DNA of 64,000 nucleotides from Hoeflea sp038900095 (lineage in GTDB: Bacteria > Pseudomonadota > Alphaproteobacteria > Rhizobiales > Rhizobiaceae), in the NCBI RefSeq assembly GCF_038900095.1, contig NZ_JBBMQQ010000009.1, forward strand, positions 115,237 through 179,236. The letters run 5' to 3'. The notes under the pieces were generated by a model. It saw nothing but the letters and a program-made list of their open reading frames with translations. It was not told where the DNA came from and made no database searches. Numbering within the stretch: position 1 is the first letter of the stretch; every line of letters begins with the position of its first letter. Of this stretch, positions 42,620-52,028 are shown in pieces. The translations under genes were made by a program, and so were the position numbers.

Positions 42620-43168
42620 TCAGGCCTTGGCTGCGAGCGCAACATCGTCGGCGAATTCCTGCACGAAGGCATCAAGCGCTTCCCAGTCGGTGAATTCGTG
42701 ATCCTGGCTTGTATCGACCGGACCGCCTTCCTTTTGCGCGATCTGGCGCATCAGCGCGCGCTTGAAGAAATCATATTCGAGATATTTGAGCGCGCCGGCA
42801 GCGTGATGGACCTTGGGGAAATGAAATCCGGTCTTCTTCTCGAGCTTTGCCGGATAGGCTTCCGCCTCGGCATGGTCTTCGGCGTTGTCGCTGTGAATGC
42901 CGAGCGAAACAGAAATCAGTGCGGCGGGCACCTCTGCAAGTGCAGACTTCCAGTCGGTGACGAACTGGGCCACCGGCGACGGGTAGCGCCCGACATGAAT
43001 GGGCGCGCAGATCAGCACCCCGTCAAAGCGGCCCGGAACAGCGAAACCGGGTTCGCGAATATCACCAAGAACCACGCCCTGCCCCGCTTCCTCAAGCTTT
43101 GCAGCAGCGCGTTCGGCAATCTTGCGGGTGTGCCCCTCAATGGTGGCGTAAAGAACCAGAACCGTCAT
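42620..43168 (-). CDS. Flavodoxin-domain protein (HemG-like)
   Basis: 182 residues. It begins VLVLYATIEGHTRKIAE, the FMN phosphate-binding turn of flavodoxins, with GVLICAPIHVGRYP and a long insertion LGIHSDNAEDHAEAEAYPAKLEKKTG typical of the HemG-like group. HemG of E. coli oxidises protoporphyrinogen using menaquinone. Whether this protein does so, or is a general FMN-dependent quinone oxidoreductase, cannot be told from sequence. Confidence 0.82.
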   Translation of the reverse strand: MTVLVLYATIEGHTRKIAERAAAKLEEAGQGVVLGDIREPGFAVPGRFDGVLICAPIHVGRYPSPVAQFVTDWKSALAEVPAALISVSLGIHSDNAEDHAEAEAYPAKLEKKTGFHFPKVHHAAGALKYLEYDFFKRALMRQIAQKEGGPVDTSQDHEFTDWEALDAFVQEFADDVALAAKA

Positions 43169-43261
43169 GAGCGTGTCCTCCTGAAGTGTTGGAGGTCACA
43201 ATGCCGCGCTCCGGCGTCGCAGGCATTGATGCAAGTCAATAGGTTCAGGATTGCGACGATA

Positions 43262-44302
43262 TCAGCGTTCAGTTTCTGCTTTCCGCGCCAATTCCAGCAG
43301 TTCGCTGCCCGGCATCTCCTGCGAGGTATTGGCGGCGAAAGCTTCGCCCACCAGCCGGCAGATGAGGTCGTTGACCGGCGCCGTGCAGCCATGGGCTTCG
43401 GCGAGCGAGCTGACGGCGCCATTGAGAAAGCGGGTTTCGGGCTCCCTGCCCGCCTTGAGATCGTCCCAGGACGAGGACCGTGCCGTCTCGTCCATCTTCA
43501 ATTGCTGACGGGCGACAATCCGGAACAGCCAGGTCGGCAAACGCAAGGCCTTCGGGATCAGGCGCGGGTTGGTGCGGGTGGCGCCAATGACCCGGATACC
43601 GGCGGCATCAAGGGCTGCAAGAAGCTCATCCATCGCCATGGCCAGCACCTTGCGGTAACCGGGGTCCTGAAACTGCAGGCGCAACGGCAGGCCGCTGATC
43701 ACATTGAGGCCGTTGTTGAGGTTAAGCAGAAGCTTGCCCCATTGCATGGCGTCGAGGTTGTCATGGACCCGGAGCGTCAGACGGGAGCCGGATGCAAGGG
43801 CGGCGAGCCCGGATGAGGCTTTCGAAGGGCCGATCAGAACCGGGCCTTCCATCGAACAATGCACGGCATTGGGCGACAGGCGGACAACGTTGAAGGGGAC
43901 GGTGCCCGCCACAACCCGGTGCGGCGACAGCAGCCTTTTGAGCATTTCAACATTGCCGACGCCGTTCTGCAGGCTGATGACGGTGGCGCCATCTTTCAGC
44001 ACCCTGGCAAGTTCAATCGCCGCGGTCTCGGTATCGCCGGACTTGGTGCAAAACAGCACCACGTCGCAGGTGCCAAGCCGCTCCACGCCGCCAACCTTGT
44101 ACCGGTCCGGTTTCAAGACGGCATTGAAGCCGTCGTAGCGGGTCAGGGACAGGCCGCGCGAAACCGACTCCAGCGTGCGTCCGCGCGCGGCAAAGACCAC
44201 CCGTGCCCCGGCTTCTGCCAGCATGCCGCCGACATAGAGCCCGATGGCGCCGGCGCCCATGATGCCGATTTCGGGACCGATTTGAGCCGTCACACCACCC
44301 AT
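43262..44302 (-). CDS. Ketopantoate reductase (PanE/ApbA family)
   Basis: 346 residues. The Rossmann turn GIMGAGAIGLYVGGMLAEAG lies near residues 13-32, and the middle has DVVLFCTKSGDT and SLQNGVGN; the catalytic Lys lies in MQWGKLLLNLNNGLN. It reduces 2-dehydropantoate to pantoate with NADPH on the pantothenate route. Several panE paralogues per genome are usual in Rhizobiales, so the true substrate may differ. Its start lies 7 bases after the rarA stop. Confidence 0.87.
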   Translation of the reverse strand: MGGVTAQIGPEIGIMGAGAIGLYVGGMLAEAGARVVFAARGRTLESVSRGLSLTRYDGFNAVLKPDRYKVGGVERLGTCDVVLFCTKSGDTETAAIELARVLKDGATVISLQNGVGNVEMLKRLLSPHRVVAGTVPFNVVRLSPNAVHCSMEGPVLIGPSKASSGLAALASGSRLTLRVHDNLDAMQWGKLLLNLNNGLNVISGLPLRLQFQDPGYRKVLAMAMDELLAALDAAGIRVIGATRTNPRLIPKALRLPTWLFRIVARQQLKMDETARSSSWDDLKAGREPETRFLNGAVSSLAEAHGCTAPVNDLICRLVGEAFAANTSQEMPGSELLELARKAETER

Positions 44303-44308
44303 TGTGCC

Positions 44309-45622
44309 CTACCCTTTGCCTGCGCGTTCTTTTCTGAGCCTGTTCCAGAAATCCAGCCGCTTGCGGATATCACGTTCAAAACCGCGTTCAGGTGGATCGT
44401 AGAATGTCTTTCGCCCCATGGCTTCGGGGAAGTAATCCTGCCCGGAAAAAGCGTCGGGCTCATCATGATCGTAGCGGTAGCCCTCGTTGTAGCCTTCCGC
44501 CTTCATCAGCTTGGTCGGCGCATTGAGGATGTGCTTGGGCGGCAACAGCGAGCCGCCCTCCTTGGCCGCACGCATGGCCGCCTTGTAGGCAACATAGACC
44601 GAATTGGATTTGGGTGCCGTGGCCAGGTAGACGCAGGCCTGAGCCAACGCCAGCTCTCCCTCGGGGGAGCCGAGAAAGTCATAGGCATCCTTGGCGGCAT
44701 TGGCGATGACCAGCGCCTGCGGATCAGCCATGGCGATTTCCTCCGATGCCATGCGGACCAGCCTCCGGCACAAAAACAGCGGATCCTCGCCGGCATCGAG
44801 CATCCGGCAGAGATAATAGAGCGCCGCGTCAGGATCGGACCCGCGTATGGATTTATGCAGCGCGGAAATCAGATTGTAATGCCCGTCCTGGCCCTTGTCG
44901 TAGACCGGCGCTCGGCGCTGGACGACCTTCACCAGAGCCTGGGTGTCGAAGACTTCGTCCTCGCGGGCGGCGCGCCATACCTCTTCGGCAAGCGTCAGCA
45001 CCGCACGGCCATCGCCGTCGGCCATGCCGAGCAAGCTCAGCCGGGCTTCGGGCTCCAGCGGCAGCGGCTTGCCGGTCTCTTCCTCTGCACGCACCAGCAG
45101 GCTTTCAAGACTGTCCTGATCATGGGATTTGAAGGTCAGTACCCGGGCGCGCGACAACAGCGCGGCATTGAGCTCAAACGAGGGATTTTCCGTGGTCGCG
45201 CCAACCAGAACGATGGTGCCATCCTCCATCACCGGCAGGAAACTGTCCTGCTGGGCGCGGTTGAAGCGGTGGATTTCGTCGACGAACAACAGGGTCTGCC
45301 GCCCGCCCATGCGGCGGGCACGGGCGGATTCGAACACCTTCTTGAGATCGGCGACGCCGGAGAAGATTGCCGAGATCTGATCAAACGCCAGATCCGTTTC
45401 GCCAGCCAGCAGCCGGGCAACGGTGGTCTTGCCGGTTCCCGGAGGTCCCCAGAAGATCATCGAGCCGAGGCTGCCCGAGGCAATCATCCTGGTGATCACC
45501 CCGTCCTCGCCGGTCAGGTGCGGCTGCCCGGTGACTTCGGCCAGGGTCGCCGGCCGCAACCGGTCGGCAAGCGGACGGTTGCCGCTTGGCACGGCTCCGG
45601 GCGTGGCGAACAGATCACTCAT
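44309..45622 (-). CDS. rarA: Replication-associated recombination protein A (MgsA)
   Basis: 437 residues, AAA+ ATPase. Walker A GPPGTGKTT at 59-67, Walker B LLFVDEIHRF, sensor 1 GATTENPSFE and the C-terminal helical domain with KSIRGSDPDAALYYL. It acts at stalled replication forks with RecA and SSB. The start at 45622 (MSDLFATPG) is chosen; the frame continues upstream into the protease gene. It starts 4 bases after the protease stop, so the genes are tightly linked. Confidence 0.94.
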   Translation of the reverse strand: MSDLFATPGAVPSGNRPLADRLRPATLAEVTGQPHLTGEDGVITRMIASGSLGSMIFWGPPGTGKTTVARLLAGETDLAFDQISAIFSGVADLKKVFESARARRMGGRQTLLFVDEIHRFNRAQQDSFLPVMEDGTIVLVGATTENPSFELNAALLSRARVLTFKSHDQDSLESLLVRAEEETGKPLPLEPEARLSLLGMADGDGRAVLTLAEEVWRAAREDEVFDTQALVKVVQRRAPVYDKGQDGHYNLISALHKSIRGSDPDAALYYLCRMLDAGEDPLFLCRRLVRMASEEIAMADPQALVIANAAKDAYDFLGSPEGELALAQACVYLATAPKSNSVYVAYKAAMRAAKEGGSLLPPKHILNAPTKLMKAEGYNEGYRYDHDEPDAFSGQDYFPEAMGRKTFYDPPERGFERDIRKRLDFWNRLRKERAGKG

Positions 45623-45626
45623 CGGC

Positions 45627-47162
45627 TCACCGTATGATCTGGCGAATGCGCTGACCGCCGCGCACGATCTCGAACCGCCAGTAACTGGCACCTTCGGAGA
45701 CCACCTGTTCGAGGATGTCGACATTGGCGATTTCGACACCGTTGACCACGGAAATAACATCGCCGGGGCGGAAGCCGTAACGCCCGGCCAGCGACCGTGC
45801 CGGAACCTCAGTCACGACGACGCCGCGCAATGATGATGGCAGCCGCAACTTGGTGCGGATGCGCGGCGTGATGTTGGAAACAACGGCGCCTGAAAACGGG
45901 TTCTGGCCTTTGAGTTCGCGGCGGTCACGCGGATCATCTTCAGGCGGTGCCTGGAGAGTGATCTCGAGCGTCTTGCGTCCGTTGCGGCTAAGCACATCAA
46001 GTTCCACCGTGGTGCCGACTCGGGTAGTGGCGAGGCGGTAACCCAGGGCGTCGGGATGCTCGATCATGCGGCCATTGAATCCCAGAACGATGTCGCCGAT
46101 GCGCAGGCCTGCCTTGTCGGCGGGGCCACCCTCCGTGATATTGGCCACCAATGCGCCGGTGGCGCGGTCGAGGCCCAGAGCCTCGGCAATGTCAGCCGTC
46201 ACCGGATCAAACGACGCGCCGATATAGGGGGGCTCAAACACCTCTCCACCGGCTTCGGCGGTTTCGGCAACAGCGCGGACCAGATTGGCCGGAATGGCAA
46301 AGCCGATGCCATTGGAGCCGCCGGACCGCGTGAAGATGGCCGAATTGATGCCGATCAGACGGCCGCTCATGTCAATCAGGGCGCCGCCGGAATTGCCCGG
46401 GTTGATGGCGGCATCGGTCTGGATGAAGGAGCCGAAATCCGACACGCCGACGCTGTTGCGGGCAAGAGCCGAAACGATGCCGCTGGTCACCGTCTGGCCG
46501 ACACCGAACGGATTGCCGATTGCAAGCACGATGTCGCCCACTTCGGTGGTATCGGTATCGCCGAACTCGACAATCGGGAACGGCCCCTCGCCTTCGATCT
46601 GCAGGATCGCAAGATCGAAGCGCTCATCCTTGAGCAGAACCTTGCACTGAAACTCCCGGCCATCAGCCAGCGCCACCCGGACATCGTCCGCACCTGCAAT
46701 GACGTGATTGTTGGTGACCACGATGCCGTTGCGCTGGATGATCACGCCCGAGCCAAGCGAGGATTGCTTCTCGGTGCGGTTGGGCATGCGCTGGCCGAAA
46801 AACTGCTCGAAAAACGGATCTCCGGCAAAAGGAGACAGGCTGCGCTGCACCAACCGGTCGGCATAGACATTGACGACAGCCGGTGCGGTCGCCTTCACCA
46901 GCGGCGAGAAGGACTGCATCATGTCGGCGCGCGACCGCGGCGGCGCGCGCAGCAGTTCGCCCAGCGGCACCTGGCCGGATTTCTGCGCCGTCTGGTCGTC
47001 GTCCTCTCCTATGACGCCGCGGAAGATCTTTCCGATGCTGTCGGTCAAGGAGTCTTCCACCTTGGTCTGGGCCGTCGCCGGAACCAGCGCGGGCAGTGTC
47101 AGGACACAAATGGCCAAAAGAACGAACGGAACGACGCGCAAGCGCGAGCGATTTGGAATCAT
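45627..47162 (-). CDS. DegP/HtrA-family periplasmic serine protease
   Basis: 511 residues. A signal peptide (about 1-31, ending PATAQ) is followed by the trypsin-like domain with H153 (TNNHVIA), D183 (RFDLAIL) and S258 (NPGNSGG). Two PDZ domains follow (about 315-400 and 420-505). It degrades or refolds damaged envelope proteins. The two-PDZ layout fits DegP/DegQ. It is divergent from msrP, which repairs oxidised envelope proteins, so the two share an envelope-quality theme. Confidence 0.94.
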   Translation of the reverse strand: MIPNRSRLRVVPFVLLAICVLTLPALVPATAQTKVEDSLTDSIGKIFRGVIGEDDDQTAQKSGQVPLGELLRAPPRSRADMMQSFSPLVKATAPAVVNVYADRLVQRSLSPFAGDPFFEQFFGQRMPNRTEKQSSLGSGVIIQRNGIVVTNNHVIAGADDVRVALADGREFQCKVLLKDERFDLAILQIEGEGPFPIVEFGDTDTTEVGDIVLAIGNPFGVGQTVTSGIVSALARNSVGVSDFGSFIQTDAAINPGNSGGALIDMSGRLIGINSAIFTRSGGSNGIGFAIPANLVRAVAETAEAGGEVFEPPYIGASFDPVTADIAEALGLDRATGALVANITEGGPADKAGLRIGDIVLGFNGRMIEHPDALGYRLATTRVGTTVELDVLSRNGRKTLEITLQAPPEDDPRDRRELKGQNPFSGAVVSNITPRIRTKLRLPSSLRGVVVTEVPARSLAGRYGFRPGDVISVVNGVEIANVDILEQVVSEGASYWRFEIVRGGQRIRQIIR

Positions 47163-47472
47163 GACGAAAATCCTCAGTGATTTGGGCCACTATGGCCTGA
47201 CTGGGGCCCCAAAGTCATCATCAGTTTGACAGCTTCATGGCAGCGCGGCTGATCATTGAAATCCGACCCGGCTCCAGGACAGGCGTTGCCCGTCTCAATG
47301 CAGACCACGAGAGCAACGCACAGTCATCAGGACGGATCAAATCCGCCGATCACCGGCTCTACACGAAAATGTGGTTGGCCGGGCGCTTTGCGCCAGCCGA
47401 CATTGGTATATTCTTGGCACCAGGCATTTCGCGCGGTCCATCCGGTCAGCGTAAATCTGGAGCTTTACCGTC
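47163..47472. other. 310-base divergent intergenic region
   Basis: It separates the DegP-like gene (minus) and msrP (plus) and must hold both promoters. I see no EcfG consensus, no clear RpoE-type motif and no strong inverted repeat. Confidence 0.4.
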
Positions 47473-48420
47473 ATGCGCCCATATCGTCCCCTCGCCATTC
47501 CCGGATCCGAGATCACTCCCGAGGCCAGCTATTTCCAGCGGCGCGATATCCTGCGCATGGCGGCGGCGGGCGGGCTTGCCCTTGCGGCGCCATCGCTGGC
47601 CTTCGGCACCGAAAAGCTTGACGCCAAACCCGGTGGCTATGATCCCAAGGAAGAACTTACGCCGGAAGCGGATGTCACCAGTTTCAACAATTTCTACGAA
47701 TTCGGCACCGGCAAGGCCGATCCGGCGGCAAAATCGGGAAATTTCACCCCGCGCCCCTGGACGGTCATGGTCGACGGCATGGTCGGCAAGCCGGCCGAGT
47801 TCGATCTCGATGCGCTGATGGCGCTGGGGCTCGAGGAACGAATCTACCGGATGCGCTGCGTGGAAGCCTGGTCGATGGTCATCCCCTGGATCGGGTTCCC
47901 ACTGGCGTCCCTGCTCGACAAGGTCGAACCGCTCGGCAGCGCCAAGTACGTGGCATTCGAAACCGTGGTGCGGCCAGAGGAAATGCCCGGTCAGAGCGGT
48001 GTGTTTCAACCGCTGAACTGGCCCTATGTCGAAGGCTTGCGGCTTGACGAGGCGCGGCATCCCCTGACCATCCTGTCGATGGGACTCTACGGCAAGACGC
48101 TGCCCAACCAGAATGGCGCGCCTGTCCGGCTGGTGGTGCCATGGAAATACGGCTTCAAGGGCATCAAGTCGATTGTCCGTATTACCCTGACGGAAGAACA
48201 GCCGGCATCGACCTGGAACCGGCTGGCGCCGGGCGAGTACGGCTTTTATGCCAATGTGAACCCCGCGGTCGACCATCCGCGCTGGAGCCAGGCAACGGAA
48301 AACCGTATCGGCGGCGGCGGCTTCTTCGGCTCCAACGATCGGCCGACATTGCCATTCAACGGATATGGCGACGAGGTAGCCAGTCTTTACGACGGCATGG
48401 ACCTGAAAGCGAATTTCTGA
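47473..48420 (+). CDS. msrP: Methionine-sulfoxide reductase catalytic subunit MsrP
   Basis: 315 residues with a twin-arginine export signal (QRRDILRMAAAGGLALAAPSLAFG) and the molybdopterin domain; the Mo-ligating Cys is C129 in RMRCVEAWSM. It reduces methionine sulfoxide in periplasmic proteins with electrons from the quinone pool via MsrQ. Length is normal. Followed directly by msrQ. Confidence 0.95.
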   Translation: MRPYRPLAIPGSEITPEASYFQRRDILRMAAAGGLALAAPSLAFGTEKLDAKPGGYDPKEELTPEADVTSFNNFYEFGTGKADPAAKSGNFTPRPWTVMVDGMVGKPAEFDLDALMALGLEERIYRMRCVEAWSMVIPWIGFPLASLLDKVEPLGSAKYVAFETVVRPEEMPGQSGVFQPLNWPYVEGLRLDEARHPLTILSMGLYGKTLPNQNGAPVRLVVPWKYGFKGIKSIVRITLTEEQPASTWNRLAPGEYGFYANVNPAVDHPRWSQATENRIGGGGFFGSNDRPTLPFNGYGDEVASLYDGMDLKANF

Positions 48421-48422
48421 AC

Positions 48423-49061
48423 TTGGCGCTTCCCGCTTTGCCAAAACGCTATCATGCAGCTTCGATCTGGGCGCTTTACGGGATCGTCCTCGTGCCTGCC
48501 GGCTGGACATTCTATCTCGGCGCAACCGGCCAACTGGTCGGCAACCCGGTCAAGATCTTCGAGCACCTGCTCGGCGAATGGGCCCTGCGATTGCTGATCC
48601 TGACGCTGATGATCTCGCCCATCCGCGATCTCTTTGGCGTCAACTGGGTGCGCTATCGCCGGGCGCTCGGCCTCCTGGCCTTCTGGTATGTGGCGATGCA
48701 TTTCCTCGCCTACATGATCCTCGACAAGCGACTGGCTTTCGACGTTATCGTCGAGGACATCTTCAAGCGCTGGTTCATCACCATCGGCATGGCCGCTTTC
48801 GTCGCCCTGATCCCGCTGGCGCTGACATCCAACCGTTTTTCGATCCGAAAGCTTGGTGCGCGGTGGGGCAAGCTGCACCGGCTGATCTATCCGGTCGCCG
48901 CAGCGGGTGCGCTGCATTACTGCCTGTCGGTGAAGGTGATCGGACCGGAGCAGCTGGTCTATGCCGGACTGGTGACGGTTCTGCTCGTCTGGCGGCTGGT
49001 GCGGCCCCGCTACATGAGCTGGAAGCGTGGCAAGCGCCAACTACGCGGCAGACCGGCCTGA
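48423..49061 (+). CDS. msrQ: Haem-binding membrane subunit MsrQ
   Basis: 212 residues, about six helices, with ferric-reductase-like haem region (GEWALRLLILTLMISPIRDL, WYVAMHFLAYMI, KLHRLIYPVAAAGALHY). It passes electrons from quinol to MsrP. The start TTG 48423 lies 2 bases after the msrP stop; the frame is open further upstream but inside msrP. Confidence 0.92.
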   Translation: MALPALPKRYHAASIWALYGIVLVPAGWTFYLGATGQLVGNPVKIFEHLLGEWALRLLILTLMISPIRDLFGVNWVRYRRALGLLAFWYVAMHFLAYMILDKRLAFDVIVEDIFKRWFITIGMAAFVALIPLALTSNRFSIRKLGARWGKLHRLIYPVAAAGALHYCLSVKVIGPEQLVYAGLVTVLLVWRLVRPRYMSWKRGKRQLRGRPA

Positions 49062-49131
49062 TATGGCCCGCAAAGCAGCCAGACTGGCGTGTCAACGCGC
49101 CGTATCTGCTCGCATCGCCATGTCCATACAG

Positions 49132-49160
49132 AAAAGGCCGGGCGCATGAAGCACCCGGCC
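49132..49160. terminator. Bidirectional terminator between msrQ and rplQ
   Basis: Stem GGCCGGG-x-GC/GC-x-CCCGGCC with a 5-base loop. On the minus strand it is followed by TTTTC, ending the alpha ribosomal operon; on the plus strand ATTCAATTTT follows, ending msrPQ. Confidence 0.8.
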
Positions 49161-49191
49161 ATTCAATTTTCGTCTTGCCTGAAGCGGTCGC

Positions 49192-49620
49192 TTACGCGGC
49201 TTCTTCTTCGTTCACAGCTTCCAGAGCCGCGCGAGCGCGGTCCTTGGCGCCCTTGGCGTCGACATCGCGATCAACGAATTCGACAACGGCCATCGGCGCG
49301 TTGTCGCCGGTGCGGTAACCGGCCTTCATGATGCGGATGTAGCCGCCGTTACGGGTTGCGTAACGGGTAGCGATGGCATCGAACAGCTTGCGCACGGCTT
49401 CATTGTCGCGGATCTGCGAGATCGCCTGACGGCGGGCATGCAGATCGCCGCGCTTTCCGAGCGTGACGAGCTTTTCAACGATCGGACGGATTTCCTTGGC
49501 CTTCGGCAAGGTGGTCACGATCTGCTCATGTTCGATGAGCGAAGCCGCCATGTTGGCGAACATCGCCTTGCGGTGGCTTGAGGTACGGTTCAGCTTGCGA
49601 CCTGAATTTCCATGGCGCAT
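49192..49620 (-). CDS. rplQ: 50S ribosomal protein L17
   Basis: 142 residues beginning MRHGNSGRKLNRTSSHRKAM, the family start, with TTLPKAKEIRPIVEKLVTLGK. The core is followed by an acidic/alanine C-terminal tail common in alphaproteobacteria. It lies at the tunnel exit of the large subunit. Last gene of the rpsM-rpsK-rpoA-rplQ operon, 45 bases after rpoA. Confidence 0.97.
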   Translation of the reverse strand: MRHGNSGRKLNRTSSHRKAMFANMAASLIEHEQIVTTLPKAKEIRPIVEKLVTLGKRGDLHARRQAISQIRDNEAVRKLFDAIATRYATRNGGYIRIMKAGYRTGDNAPMAVVEFVDRDVDAKGAKDRARAALEAVNEEEAA

Positions 49621-49665
49621 GGCTTGTCTCCTTCACATGCAGGCGCACACCTGCCGTTTGACGGT

Positions 49666-50676
49666 TTAATACTGGTCTTCGTAACGCTTGGCGAGATCTT
49701 CGATGTTTTCCGGCGGCCAGGACGGAACTTCCATACCCAGATGCAGGCCCATGGAAGCCAAGACTTCCTTGATCTCGTTGAGTGACTTGCGGCCAAAGTT
49801 CGGAGTCCGGAGCATTTCGGCTTCGGTCTTCTGGATCAGGTCGCCGATATAGACGATGTTGTCGTTCTTCAGGCAGTTTGCCGAACGCACCGACAGTTCC
49901 AGCTCGTCGACCTTCTTGAGAAGCGACGGGTTGAAAGCCAGTTCGGCGACGGTTTCCTCGTGAACTTCCTTCTGCGGCTCGTCGAAGTTGACGAACACAC
50001 CGAGCTGGTCCTGAAGAATACGGGCTGCATAGGCAACGGCATCTTCGCCGCTGACAGAACCATCAGTTTCGATGTTCAGCGTCAGCTTGTCGTAGTCAAG
50101 AACCTGACCTTCACGGGTGTTTTCCACCTTGTAGGAGCACTTCTTGACCGGCGAATAGAGGCTGTCGACCGGGATAAGGCCGATCGGGGCATCTTCTGCG
50201 CGGTTGCGGTCAGCAGGCACATAGCCCTTGCCGTTGTTGACGGTGAATTCCATGCGGATTTCAGCGCCCTCATCAAGCGTGCAAAGAACATGCTCGGGAT
50301 TAAGGATCTCGATGTCGCCGACCGTCTGGATGTCGCCGGCCTTGACGACGCCTGGACCCTGCTTGCGGACGACCATGCGCTTGGCTTCGTCGCCTTCCAT
50401 GCGGATGGCGATTTCCTTGATGTTCAGGATGATGTCGGTGACATCTTCGCGAACGCCAGGGATCGAGGAGAATTCATGCAGAACGCCGTCGATCTGCACT
50501 GCAGTGACGGCAGCGCCGCGCAGCGAAGACAGAAGCACGCGACGCAGGGCATTGCCCAGGGTCAGGCCAAAGCCGCGCTCAAGCGGCTCGGCGACAACGC
50601 TGGCCTTTGTCCGGCTCACGGTGTTGAACTCGACCTTGCTAGGCTTGATCAATTCCTGCCAGTTTTTCTGAATCAT
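49666..50676 (-). CDS. rpoA: RNA polymerase alpha subunit
   Basis: 336 residues. N-terminal assembly domain (about 1-235, with ERGFGLTLGNALRRVLLSSLRGAAVT) and C-terminal UP-element/activator-binding domain (about 250-325, VDELELSVRSANCLKNDNIVYIGDLIQKTEAEMLRTPNFGRKSLNEIKE in continuous family order). Dimerisation nucleates polymerase assembly. 104 bases separate it from rpsK. Confidence 0.98.
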   Translation of the reverse strand: MIQKNWQELIKPSKVEFNTVSRTKASVVAEPLERGFGLTLGNALRRVLLSSLRGAAVTAVQIDGVLHEFSSIPGVREDVTDIILNIKEIAIRMEGDEAKRMVVRKQGPGVVKAGDIQTVGDIEILNPEHVLCTLDEGAEIRMEFTVNNGKGYVPADRNRAEDAPIGLIPVDSLYSPVKKCSYKVENTREGQVLDYDKLTLNIETDGSVSGEDAVAYAARILQDQLGVFVNFDEPQKEVHEETVAELAFNPSLLKKVDELELSVRSANCLKNDNIVYIGDLIQKTEAEMLRTPNFGRKSLNEIKEVLASMGLHLGMEVPSWPPENIEDLAKRYEDQY

Positions 50677-50780
50677 GTCTGGTACCTTCCTGTTGCCGCA
50701 CCATCCAATCGTGCGGCCAAGTGAGAAGAGGATGAAACGGGCGCAAGCAAAGCCTGGCCCGTCAAAACTCGCAAAATCGG

Positions 50781-51170
50781 TTAGACGCGGCGCTTCTTGC
50801 GCGGGCGGCAGCCATTGTGCGGAATCGGCGTCACATCACGGATCGAGGTAATGACCAGACCGGCAGCCTGCAGAGCGCGAAGCGCCGATTCACGACCCGA
50901 ACCGGGGCCGCAAACTTCAACTTCGAGTGTCTTCATGCCGTGATCCTGCGCCTTCTTTGCAGCATCTTCAGCAGCCATCTGGGCGGCAAACGGTGTCGAC
51001 TTACGCGAACCCTTGAAGCCCTTCGAACCGGCAGACGACCAGGAAATGGTATTTCCCTGCGCATCGGTGATGGTGATCATCGTGTTGTTGAAAGTCGAGT
51101 TGACGTGGGCAACGCCCGTCGAGATATTCTTGCGTTCGCGCCGTTTGACGCGTGCGGCTTCCTTAGCCAT
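50781..51170 (-). CDS. rpsK: 30S ribosomal protein S11
   Basis: 129 residues with STFNNTMITITDAQGNTISWSSAG and the strongly conserved end TPIPHNGCRPRKKRRV. Part of the small-subunit platform near the E site. Second gene of the alpha operon. Confidence 0.98.
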   Translation of the reverse strand: MAKEAARVKRRERKNISTGVAHVNSTFNNTMITITDAQGNTISWSSAGSKGFKGSRKSTPFAAQMAAEDAAKKAQDHGMKTLEVEVCGPGSGRESALRALQAAGLVITSIRDVTPIPHNGCRPRKKRRV

Positions 51171-51311
51171 AATTTTTCCTTTCGAGATATCAGCACCGCC
51201 GTAGCACCAGCGGCTCCACCGGGATGAACCTGCCTTAGGACCGGAACCTCAAAGCGGTGGTTTGTGCAACCACCGCCATCGAGCCCAAGCCGCCGGACAG
51301 GCGAACCCCAA

Positions 51312-51680
51312 TTACTTCTTCTTGCCTGCGATCGCCTTTGCCGGACCCTTGCGGGTGCGGGCATTGGTGTGGGTACGCTGACCGCGCACAGGCAGACCAC
51401 GACGATGGCGCAGGCCGCGGTAGCAGCCAAGGTCCATCAGACGCTTGATGTTCATCGAATTCTCGCGGCGCAGATCGCCTTCGACCTGATAGTCACGGTC
51501 AATGGTTTCGCGGATCTGCAGCACTTCAGCATCCGAAAGCTGGTTGACGCGGCGATCGAGCGGAATACCGACCTTCTCGACGATCTGCTGGGCAAACTTG
51601 TTGCCGATGCCGTGGATGTAGGTCAGTGCGATGACGACGCGCTTGTTCGTCGGAATGTTAACGCCTGCTATGCGGGCCAT
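51312..51680 (-). CDS. rpsM: 30S ribosomal protein S13
   Basis: 122 residues starting ARIAGVNIPTNKRVVIALTY with the C-terminal RGLPVRGQRTHTNARTRKG. Contacts the large subunit and tRNAs from the small-subunit head. The ATG at 51680 is the family start, four codons inside the longest frame. First gene of the alpha operon. Confidence 0.98.
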   Translation of the reverse strand: MARIAGVNIPTNKRVVIALTYIHGIGNKFAQQIVEKVGIPLDRRVNQLSDAEVLQIRETIDRDYQVEGDLRRENSMNIKRLMDLGCYRGLRHRRGLPVRGQRTHTNARTRKGPAKAIAGKKK

Positions 51681-51720
51681 TTGCTTCTCCATGTGGGCCG
51701 GGACAGATCTGATCTGGCCG

Positions 51721-51740
51721 GCGGGTTATCGTTGACCCGC
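51721..51740 (-). promoter_or_regulatory. Leader hairpin upstream of rpsM
   Basis: A perfect 6-bp stem GCGGGT/ACCCGC with an 8-base loop, 40-60 bases before the rpsM start inside the long leader. It may take part in autoregulation of the operon, as S4 does in other bacteria, but this is inference. Confidence 0.4.
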
Positions 51741-51912
51741 GTCCGGTGGAGGCCGGCCCTTGCGGGGTAGTCTCTGACAAAACCGGACAAGTCCTCCAGG
51801 GAACAAAACCGGCTTCGATGAATATCCAACTCGACACACTAAAAGCGACCAGAGCCGCACCCTCAAGCCTTCGAGGAGACGCACCGGTCGCATGGATGTC
51901 GCGAGTTGGCTG

Positions 51913-51942
51913 CTCTTAGCTGAACGGACGGGCTTACGTCAA
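51913..51942 (-). promoter_or_regulatory. Probable sigma-70 promoter of the alpha operon
   Basis: On the minus strand TTGACG (51942-51937), an 18-base spacer, then TAAGAG (51918-51913). The -35 is near-perfect; the -10 is weak. It would give rpsM-rpsK-rpoA-rplQ their own promoter downstream of adk. Confidence 0.5.
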
Positions 51943-52028
51943 CCTCTCCGGGGTCTTATTTTGCGCCAACCGCTCACTTGAAGGGCGGCACCGCCAAGCG
52001 GAACCGCCCATCAAACCAGTCTTTCAGA

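Larger units (their letters stand above)
51681..52028 (-). other. 348-base adk-rpsM gap: alpha-operon leader
   Basis: No coding frame with support. It holds a probable promoter (51913-51942) and a leader of about 230 bases before rpsM. A GGGCGG/CCGCCC hairpin near 51984-52012, just beyond the adk stop, could weakly terminate the spc transcript but lacks a T-run. Confidence 0.55.
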
